Assembly (NCBI RefSeq): GCF_016653635.2
Contig: NZ_CP067420.1
Coordinates: 5,544,001 to 5,608,000 of the forward strand
Length of the DNA stretch: 64,000 nt
DNA from: Skermanella sp. TT6
Lineage (GTDB): Bacteria > Pseudomonadota > Alphaproteobacteria > Azospirillales > Azospirillaceae
Direction: 5' to 3'
This document shows, piece by piece, positions 8,475-17,283 of this stretch. The notes under the pieces were generated by a model. The model ran no database searches. It had not been told where the DNA came from and was given only the letters and a program-made list of their open reading frames with translations. Numbering within the stretch: position 1 is the first letter of the stretch; every line of letters starts with the position of its first letter. The translations under genes were made by a program, and so were the position numbers.

Positions 8475-9086
8475 CTATTCGATCGGGCGGACCATGGTCC
8501 CCGGCGGCTGGGCGCTGATGGTGCCGGGCAGGGTGCCGAACCCGTCGGGGAAGAGCTGCTTGGCGACGTCGCTGACCAGGAACCGGAAACCGGCCTGACC
8601 CGGCATAACGCTGCCGACCATGCGGTCGGTCGCGGTGTTGAGCGGCTCGCCGCCGTCGCAGAAGGCCGCGGTGATGCGCGTGGCCGCCATCAGGTCGCTC
8701 TGCTCCGGCGGGGGTTCGGCCTCCACGTCGTCGGTCCGGGTGCAGAGCGCCGGCGCCTCCATCATCTCCTCGCCGTGGAACGCGATGACCATGCGATAGT
8801 CCTTGGAGCGGTCGAAGCCCACGCCGGACGTGAAGTTCGTCTGGGGGTCCATCAGCGTGGGCGGCAGGGCTTCCACCACCTTGCGGCTGAAGTCGTCCGG
8901 AGAAGATCCCTTCATGATTCCGATGACGATCACGTCGAAGCCGCTTTCCGGCGGCGCCGGGGCGGTGACCGGATCCTGCTGGGCTTGCGCCTGGGGAGCG
9001 TCCTGGGCCATGGCGCCGGTCGCCCCGAACGCGATCATGGCACAGGTCAATCCGGCCGCGGCGGCACGGAAACAAGGCGTGCGCAT
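8475..9086 (-). CDS. Secreted hypothetical protein
   Basis: A 203-residue protein with a clean signal peptide (MRTPCFRAAAAGLTCAMIAF to GAMAQ, about 28 residues), hence probably periplasmic. The mature part begins with a Pro/Gln/Ala-rich linker and then a compact domain with two cysteines about 37 residues apart (ALCTR and AAFCDGG). No known family was recognised. The start at 9086 is supported by GAGGAG located 6-11 bases upstream. A longer in-frame form would put 23 charged residues before the signal peptide. It is convergent with the radical SAM gene, 13 bases apart, and may share a leftward transcript with the nuclease gene upstream. Confidence 0.65.
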   Translation of the reverse strand: MRTPCFRAAAAGLTCAMIAFGATGAMAQDAPQAQAQQDPVTAPAPPESGFDVIVIGIMKGSSPDDFSRKVVEALPPTLMDPQTNFTSGVGFDRSKDYRMVIAFHGEEMMEAPALCTRTDDVEAEPPPEQSDLMAATRITAAFCDGGEPLNTATDRMVGSVMPGQAGFRFLVSDVAKQLFPDGFGTLPGTISAQPPGTMVRPIE

Positions 9087-9182
9087 GGTGTTCTCCTCGC
9101 TGTCGAGACGGCGGCCGATCGATGCCGCACATCTCGACAAACGAACGATTTCCACGGAAGTTCCGACTCGGAGGGGCCCGCT

Positions 9183-9638
9183 TTAGGGCAATTGTGCGAC
9201 CGAACACCAGGTCTGGCGGGTCTTGCCGCCATAGGGACGGGCCAGGCCGGCGGCGATCAGCTGCTCGCCGACGTCGCGGCCGGACCGGGTGAGCACGCGG
9301 GCGCGGACCCGTCCGCCGTACTTGTCATGCTGGATATCGTGGAGCGTGACGCCGGGTTCGGCCAGCAGCGTCTCGGTCAACTGCCGGGCCTGCTCCGCCA
9401 TGTCCTTCTCGCGCTGGCACTTGCCGCGCTTCTCCGGCGTGTCGATGCCGTCGATCCGGACGCGGGTGACGACTTCCTGGTCCAGCCAGACCAGCACCCG
9501 GACCTCCAGCGTGTCGCCGTCGATCACCTGCGTCACCAGTCCGGGCACCGGCCCCGACAGCCGCTCCGCGGCCCGGGCAGGTATCGCGGGCATGAAGAGG
9601 GACAGCAGCAGGGCGGTGACGAGGAGGTGCCGGCGCAC
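9183..9638 (-). CDS. Secreted thermonuclease-family (SNase-like) protein
   Basis: A 151-residue protein with an N-terminal signal peptide (MRRHLLVTALLLSLFM to ARAAE), then the staphylococcal nuclease fold. VIDGDTLEVR contributes a metal-binding aspartate, RIDGIDTPE the next conserved strand, and KYGGRVRARV the arginine-bearing loop. Such enzymes cut DNA and RNA with calcium, here in the periplasm or outside the cell. It is short for the family but the core motifs are present. It lies 96 bases upstream of the secreted hypothetical gene on the same strand; a link between them is only suggested by proximity. Confidence 0.85.
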   Translation of the reverse strand: MRRHLLVTALLLSLFMPAIPARAAERLSGPVPGLVTQVIDGDTLEVRVLVWLDQEVVTRVRIDGIDTPEKRGKCQREKDMAEQARQLTETLLAEPGVTLHDIQHDKYGGRVRARVLTRSGRDVGEQLIAAGLARPYGGKTRQTWCSVAQLP

Positions 9639-9810
9639 GGGAGCAAATCCATGGGAACGACGGACGGAAATCGGCCGCCTATCGGAAGGATACTCGACGA
9701 CTAGGAATTACTCAAGTTTAATAGGCCGCATTTCCTACCTACGACCGTATGGCCTATGAATTCCGGGGTATGCGCGGACTCCGACCCTATATTCTGGCCC
9801 GCGCATCCTC

Positions 9811-10053
9811 TCAGAAATCCGTGCAGCGCCCCTTGCTTTCCCAGTCGCCGTACCGGGTCGGCTCGGGTCCGCGCGGACCGCCGATCTCGCCAGGCTTCTG
9901 CACGGGCATGCCGTGTTCCGGCGACGCGGCATCGTTCTCGGGAACGGGGTTCTCGGGAACGGGGTCTTCGGAAACGGGATCGGCCGCGGCCGTCGGCTGA
10001 CCGGCGGCGGCGGGATCTGCCGGCTTGCCGGCTTCTGTGTCGATCTGGCTCAT
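9811..10053 (-). CDS. DUF1674 / SdhAF4-like small protein
   Basis: An 80-residue protein. The N-terminal two thirds is a low-complexity Ala/Pro/Glu stretch with repeated PVSEDPVPENPVPEN. The last 25 residues, GEIGGPRGPEPTRYGDWE ending KGRCTDF, are the conserved DUF1674 signature. The mitochondrial relative (SDHAF4, Sdh8) binds flavinated SdhA and helps succinate dehydrogenase assembly, so a similar role is likely. The start is the ATG at 10053; a longer frame upstream is antisense to htpX. It is divergent from htpX across a 120-base gap. Confidence 0.85.
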   Translation of the reverse strand: MSQIDTEAGKPADPAAAGQPTAAADPVSEDPVPENPVPENDAASPEHGMPVQKPGEIGGPRGPEPTRYGDWESKGRCTDF

Positions 10054-10173
10054 GGAGTGGATATGGCCCTGGCCGCCGCGGACTCCAAGACTTGAACCCC
10101 TTGGGCCGGACTGCACATATCGGATGTCCAGCCCGACCCTCGCCCAGGTCGGGACCGCGCAGAGGTGACCTTC

Positions 10174-11028
10174 ATGACGAGCTATTTCCGCACCGCGATC
10201 CTGCTGGCCGGCATGACCGCCCTGTTCCTGGCGATCGGCTATCTGATCGGCGGGCAGGGCGGCATGCTGATGGCGCTGCTGTTCGCGGTCGGCACCAACC
10301 TGTTCGCCTACTGGAACTCGGACAAGATGGTGCTTCGGATGTACGGCGCGCGGGAGGTGGACGCCCGCTCCGCCCCGCAGTTCCACGGCTTGGTCCAGCA
10401 GCTGTCGCAGCGCGCCGGCCTGCCGATGCCCAAGGTCTACATCATCGAGAACGACCAGCCCAACGCCTTCGCGACCGGCCGCAATCCGGAGAACGCCGCG
10501 GTCGCCGCGACCAGCGGCCTGCTCCGCCGGCTGAACCACGAGGAGGTCGCCGGCGTGATGGCCCACGAGTTGGCGCACGTGAAGAACCGCGACACCCTGA
10601 TCATGACCGTGACCGCGACCATCGCGGGCGCCGTGTCGATGCTGGCCAACTTCGCGTTCTTCTTCGGCGGCAACAACCGCAACAACCCGCTGGGCATGGT
10701 CGGCACCCTGCTGATGGTCTTCCTGGCGCCGGTCGCCGCGATGATCGTGCAGACCGCGATCAGCCGGACCCGCGAATACGAGGCCGACCGGATCGGCGCG
10801 GAGATCTGCGGCCGGCCGCTATGGCTGGCCAACGCCCTGGTCAGCATCCAAGACAGCGCCGCCCGGATCGACAACGTCCAGGCCGAGAACAATCCGGCGA
10901 CGGCCCACATGTTCATCATCAATCCGCTGCATGCGCGGTCGGTGGACGGGTTGTTCCGCACCCACCCCGCCACGGAGGAGCGGGTGCGCCGCCTGCGCCT
11001 GATGGCCGGCGCCGGACGCGGGCTCTGA
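10174..11028 (+). CDS. htpX: Zinc metalloprotease HtpX
   Basis: Membrane-bound heat-shock protease that removes misfolded membrane proteins together with FtsH. The 284-residue protein has two N-terminal membrane helices (about residues 5-50), the zinc site HELAH (H131, E132, H135), two more hydrophobic segments (about 147-165 and 176-195) and the third zinc ligand in [11 protein letters not shown]. The ATG at 10174 is preferred to the GTG at 10165 because AGAGG lies 8 bases upstream of the ATG. A decamer palindrome follows the stop codon and may end or stabilise the transcript. Confidence 0.95.
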   Translation: MTSYFRTAILLAGMTALFLAIGYLIGGQGGMLMALLFAVGTNLFAYWNSDKMVLRMYGAREVDARSAPQFHGLVQQLSQRAGLPMPKVYIIENDQPNAFATGRNPENAAVAATSGLLRRLNHEEVAGVMAHELAHVKNRDTLIMTVTATIAGAVSMLANFAFFFGGNNRNNPLGMVGTLLMVFLAPVAAMIVQTAISRTREYEADRIGAEICGRPLWLANALVSIQDSAARIDNVQAENNPATAHMFIINPLHARSVDGLFRTHPATEERVRRLRLMAGAGRGL

Positions 11029-11038
11029 ATTCTTTTCT

Positions 11039-11140
11039 GGGCCACAGATCAACGCAGATGGACGCTGATGGGCTTCGGCATCCCGCCGGCATGACGGGCT
11101 GCGAAAACTCATCTGCGCCCATCTGCGTGCATCCGTGGCC
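11039..11140. repeat. Decamer-type palindromic repeat, copy A
   Basis: The left arm starts GGCCACAGATCAACGCAGAT and the right arm ends near 11140 with GCATCCGTGGCC. The 33-base arms agree at about 27 positions and enclose about 36 bases. Each arm is built from 10-base units of the type CAGATGGACG. It lies between the convergent 3' ends of htpX and the GFA gene, so it can fold in both transcripts. Confidence 0.85.
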
Positions 11141-11152
11141 AAGTCATGGAAA

Positions 11153-11554
11153 TCAGTTGTCGCCGGGATAGCTGTCGGCGCCGGGGATGGTGTCCAGCCA
11201 CTTGATCCGGTGGGCGGTCCAGATCTCGTATTTCGGCGGCGGGAAGCCGGACGGATCGTCGAATCCGCCCAGGGAGATCGAGACGTAATCGCCGCCGTCG
11301 CGCCGCCAGAACAGGGCCGAGCCGCAGCGGGGGCAGAACTCGCGCGTCGCGAAGTCGGACGCCCGATACGCGCCGACCTCCCCCCGGATCATCTCGAACC
11401 GGTCGAGCGGGAAACTGGCGAAGGCCGGCATCGGCGCGCCGGTCTGCTTCTGGCACTGGGTGCAGTAGCAGATGTTGGTGTCGTTGGGGGCGCCGGTCGT
11501 CCGGTAACGGACGGCGCCGCACAGGCATCCGCCCTCGTGGATGGCATCGGTCAT
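11153..11554 (-). CDS. GFA-family (glutathione-dependent formaldehyde-activating-like) zinc protein
   Basis: A 133-residue single-domain protein of the GFA/CENP-V family. The zinc-binding cysteines appear in order: GGCLCGAVRY (residues 9-18), CYCTQCQKQTG and FCPRCGSALF. Members bind glutathione or its adducts, and one was described to speed formaldehyde capture by glutathione, but most are functionally uncharacterised. The protein is full length. It ends just beyond palindrome copy A, convergent with htpX, and no glutathione-dependent dehydrogenase lies nearby. Confidence 0.88.
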   Translation of the reverse strand: MTDAIHEGGCLCGAVRYRTTGAPNDTNICYCTQCQKQTGAPMPAFASFPLDRFEMIRGEVGAYRASDFATREFCPRCGSALFWRRDGGDYVSISLGGFDDPSGFPPPKYEIWTAHRIKWLDTIPGADSYPGDN

Positions 11555-11762
11555 CGCTGGTTTCCTCCCCTGGCCGGTTTCCGGATCATGGGCCGGAGCC
11601 TCGCGCAGGCCCGCCCCTGCTTCAACCTAGGCTTTCTCATGGCGGCATGAGAGGAATTCATGCCGTGGCCCGCTATACAAACCGGAAGCTCCACGGTATG
11701 ACGGTTTCAGCGTCAACCGAATTCGGCGCATTCCCCCTCTTCCCACCAGGGTTGCCCGCCCC

Positions 11763-12938
11763 ATGACCACCGGTCCCGACATCCGTCCCGCGATCACGGC
11801 CCTGCCCAACAGCCTCATCGGCGTCGTCGCCAACTATGGCCGGGGCCGCGACGGCCTGATCCCGCTGTGGTTCGGCGAAGGCGACGTGCCGACGCCGGGC
11901 TTCGTCATGGACGCGGCGTACCAGGCGATGCGCGACGGCCATGTCTTCTACACCTGGCAGCGCGGCCTGCCGGAACTGCGGGATGCCCTGTCGGCCTACC
12001 ACCGCCGGACCTACGGCGCCGACGTCGGCACCGACCGGATCACGGTGACCGGCTCCGGCATGTCGGCCATCGCCCTGTCGATGCAGAGCCTGATCGATGC
12101 GGGCGACGAGGTCGTCGTGGTCTCCCCCGTGTGGCCCAACGTGTTCGCCAGCATCAGGATCATGGGCGGCGTGGTGCGGCAGGTGCCGCTGGCGCTGGAG
12201 AACGGGAAATGGACGCTGGACCCGGACCGGCTGTTCGACGCCTGCGGCCCGCGCACCCGGATGATCTTCGTCAACTCGCCCTGCAATCCGACCGGCTGGA
12301 CCATCGGGACGGATGACCAGCGGCGGATCATGGAGTTCGCCCGCGAGCGCGGCCTGTGGGTCATGGCCGACGAGGTCTATTCCCGCCTGGTGTACGACGG
12401 CGGCCTGGACGGCAGCGGCCGCGCCCCCTCGTTCCTCGACGTCTCGGAGCCGGAGGACAAGCTGCTGGTGATCAACAGCTTCTCCAAGAACTGGGCGATG
12501 ACGGGCTGGCGGCTCGGCTGGGTCGTCGCCCCGGCGGAGATGGGTCAGATCTACGAGAAGATGATCCAGTTCAACACCTCGGGCGTCCCGGGCTTCGTCC
12601 AGAAGGCGGGCCTGGCCGCCCTGGAACAGGGCGAGCCGTTCCTGGAGGAGATGGTCGAGCGGTGCCGGACCGGCCGCGACATCGTCTGCTCCGCGCTGGA
12701 GTCCCTACCGCGCGTGCGCGTCCAGCGGCCCGACGCGGCCTTCTACGCCTTCTTCTCGGTCGAAGGGGCCGGCGACAGCCTGAAACTGGCGAAGCGCATC
12801 GTGGACGAGGCCCTGGTCGGCCTCGCCCCGGGAGCCGCCTTCGGCGACGGCGGCGAGGGCTACCTGCGGCTCTGCTTCGCCAGCTCGCCGGAATGCCTTT
12901 CGCAGGCCATGGAGCGCCTGGTCCCCCTCCTGCGCTGA
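11763..12938 (+). CDS. Class I/II PLP-dependent aminotransferase
   Basis: A 391-residue fold-type I aminotransferase of the aspartate aminotransferase superfamily. The PLP lysine is K242 in SFSKNWAMTGWRLGW. Asparagine and aspartate ligands lie in NSPCNPTGW and VMADEVYSRL, and the phosphate-anchoring TGSGMSA is near residue 97. The arginine that holds the substrate carboxylate is in YLRLCFA near the C-terminus. The substrate cannot be told from sequence; relatives act on aspartate, aromatic or branched amino acids. It is monocistronic as far as can be seen, with ATG start directly before the conserved N-terminal arm. Confidence 0.9.
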   Translation: MTTGPDIRPAITALPNSLIGVVANYGRGRDGLIPLWFGEGDVPTPGFVMDAAYQAMRDGHVFYTWQRGLPELRDALSAYHRRTYGADVGTDRITVTGSGMSAIALSMQSLIDAGDEVVVVSPVWPNVFASIRIMGGVVRQVPLALENGKWTLDPDRLFDACGPRTRMIFVNSPCNPTGWTIGTDDQRRIMEFARERGLWVMADEVYSRLVYDGGLDGSGRAPSFLDVSEPEDKLLVINSFSKNWAMTGWRLGWVVAPAEMGQIYEKMIQFNTSGVPGFVQKAGLAALEQGEPFLEEMVERCRTGRDIVCSALESLPRVRVQRPDAAFYAFFSVEGAGDSLKLAKRIVDEALVGLAPGAAFGDGGEGYLRLCFASSPECLSQAMERLVPLLR

Positions 12939-12943
12939 TCGGG

Positions 12944-12967
12944 CGGTTAACCATAAATCGGTTAACC
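12944..12967 (+). promoter_or_regulatory. Direct repeat CGGTTAACC upstream of the DUF1127 gene
   Basis: CGGTTAACC occurs at 12944-12952 and again at 12959-12967, 15 bases apart, in an AT-rich stretch between the aminotransferase stop and the DUF1127 gene. The second copy extends to the palindrome CGGTTAACCG. The arrangement is operator-like, but no binding protein can be named. Confidence 0.35.
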
Positions 12968-13111
12968 GGTGATTAATTAGCTATGGCATGGCCTCATGCC
13001 AACCATGTGGAAGCCGCACTTCTCGCAGGTGCAGCATGCCCCCATATTACCGTTCACAAGCAACGGCGGCCGGCGCATCGAAGCCGGCCTTTTCTATTGA
13101 GGACTCACATC

Positions 13112-13330
13112 ATGGCACTGGCAGTTCGCACGTCCGGTTACGCCGGTCGACGTTCGGCCGACTCTTCCGCTGACTTCATGCAGCGGTTGACCGACACCCT
13201 GAAGACTTGGAAGTACCGCATCGTCAGCCGTCGTGAACTGATGGACCTGGATGCCCACATGCTGCGCGACATCGGCCTGACCGACCTGGAAGCCCAGACG
13301 GAAGCCTCGAAGCCCTTCTGGCGCGCCTGA
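13112..13330 (+). CDS. Small DUF1127 (YjiS-like) protein
   Basis: A 72-residue basic protein. The C-terminal half, WKYRIVSRRELMDLDAHMLRDIGLT, is the DUF1127 signature: an arginine-rich helix, a conserved L-D/E-L-D and a terminal DIGL(T). In other alphaproteobacteria such small proteins affect RNA turnover, phosphate or C1 metabolism and stress responses. The start is the ATG at 13112 with GAGG 9 bases upstream. The 170-base leader contains the CGGTTAACC repeats, so the gene probably has its own regulated promoter. Confidence 0.88.
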   Translation: MALAVRTSGYAGRRSADSSADFMQRLTDTLKTWKYRIVSRRELMDLDAHMLRDIGLTDLEAQTEASKPFWRA

Positions 13331-13419
13331 CGTCGCGTAGCGCCGCATGGCCGATCGGATCGAGCCGCGCCTGCCGGTATCAAGTATACTGGGCGCGGCT
13401 TTTCGATTCCGGGACCGCC

Positions 13420-13941
13420 ATGACGCCAGAACATTTCCGCACCCTCGCCCGCTACAACGCCTGGGCCAACAGGCACCTCTATGACGCCTGCGCGGCCCTT
13501 TCCGACGCCGAGTTCCGCAAGCCTCGGCAGGCCTTCTTCGGCTCCATCCTGGGTACGCTCAACCATGTGCTGGTGGCAGACCGGGTCTGGCTCGGCCGTC
13601 TCGAAGGCGTGCCGTCCGGCATCGCCGCCCTCGACCAGATCCTGTACGGGGACCTGGCCGACCTGGCCGCCGCCCGCACCGCCGAGGACGCGCGGATCAC
13701 GGCCCTGGTGGACGGCTACGGTGCCGGCGAGCTCGGCCGCGACCTTGTCTACCGGACGATGGCGGGAACCGAGCACCGCACGCCGGTGGTCTGGGTGCTG
13801 TCCCACCTGTTCAATCACCAGACCCACCACCGCGGCCAGGCCCACGGCCTGCTGTCGCAGACCGCCGTGCCCCCTTCCCCGCTCGACCTGATCTATTTCC
13901 TGCGGGAGCGGGAGGCGGACGTCACCGCGGATCGCGCTTGA
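13420..13941 (+). CDS. DinB-family protein
   Basis: A 173-residue four-helix protein of the DinB/YfiT superfamily. Three metal-ligand histidines are visible: NHVLVAD (about residue 48), and HLFNHQTHHRGQ (about 128-139). Relatives are metal-dependent thiol S-transferases or have no known activity. The gene's last 20 bases overlap tail-to-tail with the DUF971 gene on the other strand. The start ATG follows a short AT-containing spacer after the DUF1127 gene. Confidence 0.88.
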   Translation: MTPEHFRTLARYNAWANRHLYDACAALSDAEFRKPRQAFFGSILGTLNHVLVADRVWLGRLEGVPSGIAALDQILYGDLADLAAARTAEDARITALVDGYGAGELGRDLVYRTMAGTEHRTPVVWVLSHLFNHQTHHRGQAHGLLSQTAVPPSPLDLIYFLREREADVTADRA

Positions 13942-14338
13942 GGCCGCGCGTCTCCAGTTCCCGGAGATAGGTGGACCAGAGTTCTTCCTGGCGTTCCCCC
14001 AGCTCGTACAGGTACTTCCAGGAGAAGATGCCGCTGTCGTGCATGTCGTCGAACTGGATGCGGATCGCGTAGTTGCCGACCGGCTCCAGCCCCATGATGC
14101 CGACATGCCGGCGGCCCGAGACGATCTGCTTCTGGTTGGGGCCGTGGCCCTGGACCTCCGCCGACGGGCTTTCGACCCGCAGCAGTTCGGCCGGCAGCGA
14201 GAAGCGGCGGCCGTCGTCGAATTCGATCTCCAGCCGCTTTTCCGCCTTCTTCAGCCGCACTTCCACCGGCCAGTGCCGCGTGCCGAACGGATCGGTGGCG
14301 AAGGACTCGTCCGCACCGCTGCCTGACGCGGGCGTCAT
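13922..14338 (-). CDS. DUF971 (gamma-butyrobetaine hydroxylase N-terminal-like) protein
   Basis: A 138-residue protein with the domain found at the N-terminus of gamma-butyrobetaine hydroxylase but free-standing here. Recognisable parts are WPVEVRLKKAEKRLEIEFDDG (residues 23-43), FSLPAELLRVESPSAEVQGH and the conserved end FDDMHDSGIFSWKYLYELG. Stand-alone members often appear with iron-sulfur or Mrp-type ATPase genes, but no function is established. It is the last gene of the leftward operon and is coupled to the Trm112-like gene by TGATG. Confidence 0.85.
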   Translation of the reverse strand: MTPASGSGADESFATDPFGTRHWPVEVRLKKAEKRLEIEFDDGRRFSLPAELLRVESPSAEVQGHGPNQKQIVSGRRHVGIMGLEPVGNYAIRIQFDDMHDSGIFSWKYLYELGERQEELWSTYLRELETRGLKRDPR

Positions 14339-14601
14339 CAGTGGCTCGCCGTCTTGGAGGACTGGCCCCCGGCCGGCTGCGAATGGGTGGGGTGCGCGGT
14401 GTCGGCGTCCAACGTCCGCGCCTCGTCCACCAGCATGATGGGAATGCCGTCGCGGATCGGATAGGCCAGTCCCGCCCGGTCGCTGATCAGTTCCTGAGCC
14501 GCCGAGTCGTAGCGGAGCGGTCCCTTGGTCAGCGGGCAGACCAGGATTTCCAGAAGCTTGGGGTCGACCTTGGCCGCCGAACCCGGTTTGGTATCGCTCA
14601 C
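14338..14601 (-). CDS. Trm112-like / YcaR-type small protein
   Basis: An 87-residue protein of the Trm112 family. The core is [18 protein letters not shown] (residues 14-31), followed by [23 protein letters not shown], the usual ending. The family's four cysteines are reduced to one here, as in many bacterial members. In eukaryotes Trm112 activates methyltransferases; the bacterial proteins are often beside lipid A or cell-envelope genes and are poorly understood. GTG at 14601 was chosen because AGGGATGAGG precedes it and the conserved domain begins soon after. Its stop codon shares a base with the next ATG. Confidence 0.87.
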   Translation of the reverse strand: MSDTKPGSAAKVDPKLLEILVCPLTKGPLRYDSAAQELISDRAGLAYPIRDGIPIMLVDEARTLDADTAHPTHSQPAGGQSSKTASH

Positions 14602-14684
14602 GTCCTCATCCCTTCGATCTCGTCCCCTCGGCCTCGTTCCCCCGGCGTGGCCGGCGCCCGATACGCGCCTGCCGGCGGCCGGGG

Positions 14685-15350
14685 TCAGTGCCGCGCCATG
14701 GTATCGCCGTCCCGCTTGTCCAGGACAGCCATTTCGATGATGGCGATCATCATGCCGGCCCGTTCGGACAGCGTACCGCATTCCAGCAGGGCCTGCTTCT
14801 CCGACGGCTCGAACGGGCAGATCATGGCGAGCGACGTCACCAGACGCTCGTCCGGCGTCGCCTCGATCGCGTCCCAATTGGCCGAGATGCCCTGGATCTT
14901 GAAATATGTCCGCAATCCCTCGACCAGCCGCGCCCTGTCGAACAGGGCGGGACCCGGCTCCGCCAGGTCGCCGGCGAAGCGCTCCCACGAGGCCGTGACG
15001 CGGCGGTAGCCGCGCACGATCGGCAGCTCGCGCACGATCTCGAACCGGCAGACGCCGGTCAGCGTGATCAGGTAGCGGCCGTCGTCGGTCTCGCTGAAGC
15101 TGGTGATCCGGCCGGCGCAGCCGATCGGATAGACCGGCGGCGCGCTGGCGCGGCTCAGGGGATCCGACGGCTGGATAATGCCGATCATCCGGTTGCCGGA
15201 CAGCGCATCGTCGGTCATCGCCAGGTAGCGGGGCTCGAAGATGTTCAGCGGCAACTTGCCCCGGGGCAGGAGCAGCACCCCGGTGAGCGGAAAAATCGAA
15301 ATGATTTCCGGCAGTTGGTCGAAGGATGGGTCGAACGGGTTTGGGCTCAT
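14685..15350 (-). CDS. LON peptidase substrate-binding-domain protein
   Basis: A 221-residue protein made only of the N-terminal LON domain. It has [26 protein letters not shown] (residues 18-43), the domain hallmark, and [20 protein letters not shown]. There is no ATPase or Ser-Lys protease part, so it cannot be a protease alone. Such proteins probably bind unfolded substrates. It starts inside the stop of the CnoX-like gene (ATGA overlap), so the pair is translationally coupled and may serve protein quality control together. Confidence 0.9.
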   Translation of the reverse strand: MSPNPFDPSFDQLPEIISIFPLTGVLLLPRGKLPLNIFEPRYLAMTDDALSGNRMIGIIQPSDPLSRASAPPVYPIGCAGRITSFSETDDGRYLITLTGVCRFEIVRELPIVRGYRRVTASWERFAGDLAEPGPALFDRARLVEGLRTYFKIQGISANWDAIEATPDERLVTSLAMICPFEPSEKQALLECGTLSERAGMMIAIIEMAVLDKRDGDTMARH

Positions 15351-16279
15351 GAAAATAAGATAGATGACAACTTCCGTCTTGCCATGACGGTCAGCTTGTC
15401 AGTCGGCCCAAAAGCCTCGAAAAATTTCACGAGCTGCTTGCGGGCCTGCTGATCGTTCCATTCCCGGTCACGGCGCACGATCTCCAACAGCTCCTCCACC
15501 GCGGCGTCACGCTTGTTGCCGGCGTAAAGCGCCATGGCGAGGTCGAAGCGGGTCTGGTGGTCGTCGGGGTTGCGGGCGATCCGGTCCATCAGCTCCGGAA
15601 CCGGGCCGGCCGCGGCGCTCTGCTCGGCCAGGTCCAGCGCGCTGCGGACGGCTGCCAGCTCGGGTGCCTTGGCCAGCTCGGGCGGCGCGCCGTCCAGCAT
15701 CTCGCGGGCGCGGGCGAAATCCTGGGCCGTCACGAGGCAGCGCACCAGCCCGGCGTAGGCGGCGGCGTTGGTCGGCTCGACCCCCAGGATCTGGCTGTAG
15801 ATCTCGCTGGCGGTGGCGGCGTCCCCCGCCTCCAGCGCCTGGGCGGCGGCGTCGAGCGCTTCCTGGAGCCCGCCGTCGTCGGCCCCGCCGGACAGCTTGG
15901 CCAGCCGATCGACGAACTGCTTGATCTGCGACTCCTGCTGGGCACCGACGAAACCGTCCACCGGCCGGCCCTGGAAGAAGGCGTAGACCGCCGGGATCGA
16001 CTGGATGCGGAGCTGGCCCGCGACCTGCGGGTTCTCGTCGATGTTGATCTTGACCATCTTCACGGCGCCCTTGGCGGCCTTGACGGTCTTTTCCAGCAGG
16101 GGGCCGAGCTGCTTGCAGGGGCCGCACCAGGGCGCCCAGAAATCGACGATCACGGGCACCGTGCGCGAGGCCTCGATGACGTCGGCCATGAAGGCGCGGT
16201 CGCTGGTGTCCTTGATCAGGTCGGCGGCCGGCTTGGGCCCGCCACCCGGCGCGCCGGGCATATTGAACATGGTCTGCAT
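15347..16279 (-). CDS. Thioredoxin-TPR chaperedoxin (CnoX/YbbN-like)
   Basis: A 310-residue protein: a thioredoxin domain (about residues 20-125) with the active site WCGPC in [20 protein letters not shown], then a TPR-like alpha-helical region with repeated Ala/Leu/Glu helices to the end. That is the CnoX/YbbN build, a holdase that protects proteins from oxidation and passes them to GroEL. Some relatives have lost the redox cysteines, but both are kept here. It is the first gene of the four-gene leftward operon. The start at 16279 removes an upstream stretch that is antisense to other coding sequence. Confidence 0.88.
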   Translation of the reverse strand: MQTMFNMPGAPGGGPKPAADLIKDTSDRAFMADVIEASRTVPVIVDFWAPWCGPCKQLGPLLEKTVKAAKGAVKMVKINIDENPQVAGQLRIQSIPAVYAFFQGRPVDGFVGAQQESQIKQFVDRLAKLSGGADDGGLQEALDAAAQALEAGDAATASEIYSQILGVEPTNAAAYAGLVRCLVTAQDFARAREMLDGAPPELAKAPELAAVRSALDLAEQSAAAGPVPELMDRIARNPDDHQTRFDLAMALYAGNKRDAAVEELLEIVRRDREWNDQQARKQLVKFFEAFGPTDKLTVMARRKLSSILFS

Positions 16280-16374
16280 GGAGGCGTCCTGTTGCTGGAA
16301 AGCTGGCTGGTCCGGAATCCGTGTATCGGATGGCTGCGTGTTTAGAGTTGCGTGTTTAGATGAGCCTTGCCGGA

Positions 16375-16932
16375 TTATCCAGCAAGGTCGGCGACCACGG
16401 CCTCGTGTCCGGTGGAGGAGAGGAACCTGAGCAGGTCGGCCGAGCGGATCGCCGTCGTCCGGCCGTTGTCGAGCGGATGGTAGTTCAGCAGGTCGTGCGC
16501 CATCATGGCTTTTTCCAGCACCACGGTGACCCGGTGCCCGGTGTCGTTGATCACGGCGAAGGGCGTCACCGAGCCGGGCCGGACGCCCAGCACCTCCCGC
16601 AGCAGGTCGCCGTTGCCGAACGACAGGCGGGCGGAGCCGATCCGCTTGTCCAGGGTCTTCAGGTCCACCGCGCTGTCCTCCAGTGCGACGACCAGCCACA
16701 GGCGGCCCTTCTTGTCCTTCAGGAACAGGTTCTTGCAATGGCCGCCCGGCAGCGTCCCGCGCAGCGCCTGCGCCTCCTCCACCGTGAAGACCGGCGGATG
16801 GGAATGGGTGGTGGTCTCTATGCCCAGGCCATCCAGGTACGCTATGAGCTGTTCCGGCGAGGTGGGCAGCATGTCGGTATTGGAGCCGGTGTCGGGGACG
16901 TTGTCGGCGTCGGTGTCGGCACGATCGGGCAT
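16375..16932 (-). CDS. YbaK/ProX-type aminoacyl-tRNA deacylase
   Basis: A 185-residue protein of the ProRS-editing family. It probably hydrolyses alanyl-tRNA(Pro) in trans (ProXp-ala or PrdX type). Key parts are THSHPPVFTVEEA (residues 42-54), GGHCKNLFLKDKKGRLWLV with the conserved lysine, and GSVTPFAVINDTGHRVTVVL with the GxxxP motif. Two starts are possible: ATG at 16932 (used) and ATG at 16872, which gives the usual short N-terminus. Neither has a strong ribosome site. The 164-base gap upstream holds the divergent tRNA promoter. Confidence 0.88.
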   Translation of the reverse strand: MPDRADTDADNVPDTGSNTDMLPTSPEQLIAYLDGLGIETTTHSHPPVFTVEEAQALRGTLPGGHCKNLFLKDKKGRLWLVVALEDSAVDLKTLDKRIGSARLSFGNGDLLREVLGVRPGSVTPFAVINDTGHRVTVVLEKAMMAHDLLNYHPLDNGRTTAIRSADLLRFLSSTGHEAVVADLAG

Positions 16933-17028
16933 GGCGGAAACCTTGATGGTCCGGCGGAATGGGGCGCCGCTGTTATAGCCGCTTCCGGCGGTGGCGCAAA
17001 CCGGGGAGGAGGATTCGAAAAAAGGCCC

Positions 17029-17056
17029 TTGCAAAGGGGTCGGACTTCCGTATTAT
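17029..17056 (+). promoter_or_regulatory. Promoter of tRNA-Gly
   Basis: TTGCAA (17029-17034), 16 bases, then TATTAT (17051-17056). The start would fall about 35 bases before the tRNA. The CTTGCAA form of the -35 box is common for strong stable-RNA promoters in alphaproteobacteria. Confidence 0.7.
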
Positions 17057-17096
17057 CCGCGCTCACCGCTGGTCAACACCCGGACCGGCCGCCGAT

Positions 17097-17171
17097 GCGG
17101 GCGTAGCTCAGGGGTAGAGCACAACCTTGCCAAGGTTGGGGTCGAGGGTTCGAATCCCTTCGCCCGCTCCA
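17097..17171 (+). tRNA. tRNA-Gly (anticodon GCC)
   Basis: A complete 75-base cloverleaf including an encoded CCA end. The acceptor stem is GCGGGCG pairing with CGCCCGC (7 of 7). The D-arm is GCTCAGGGGTAGAGC, the anticodon stem CAACC/GGTTG encloses TTGCCAA with anticodon GCC, and the T-arm reads GAGGGTTCGAATCCCTT. It marks the left edge of the decayed toxin-antitoxin region. I found no second copy of its 3' end downstream, so there is no direct sign of an integrated element. Confidence 0.98.
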
Positions 17172-17198
17172 GTTTCAGACGATGCTTCAGAGTTCGCG

Positions 17199-17225
17199 AG
17201 CGTCCCTTTCGGGGCGCTTTTTTGC
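17199..17225 (+). terminator. Terminator of tRNA-Gly
   Basis: AGCGTCCC pairs with GGGGCGCT around a TTTC loop (one G-U pair), followed by TTTTTTG. It lies 28 bases after the CCA end of the tRNA. Confidence 0.85.
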
Positions 17226-17283
17226 GTCTGGATCGGTCGTTGCCGCTTCTGCTGCCATTTCCAAGGCTTCCATCATCCACAAA

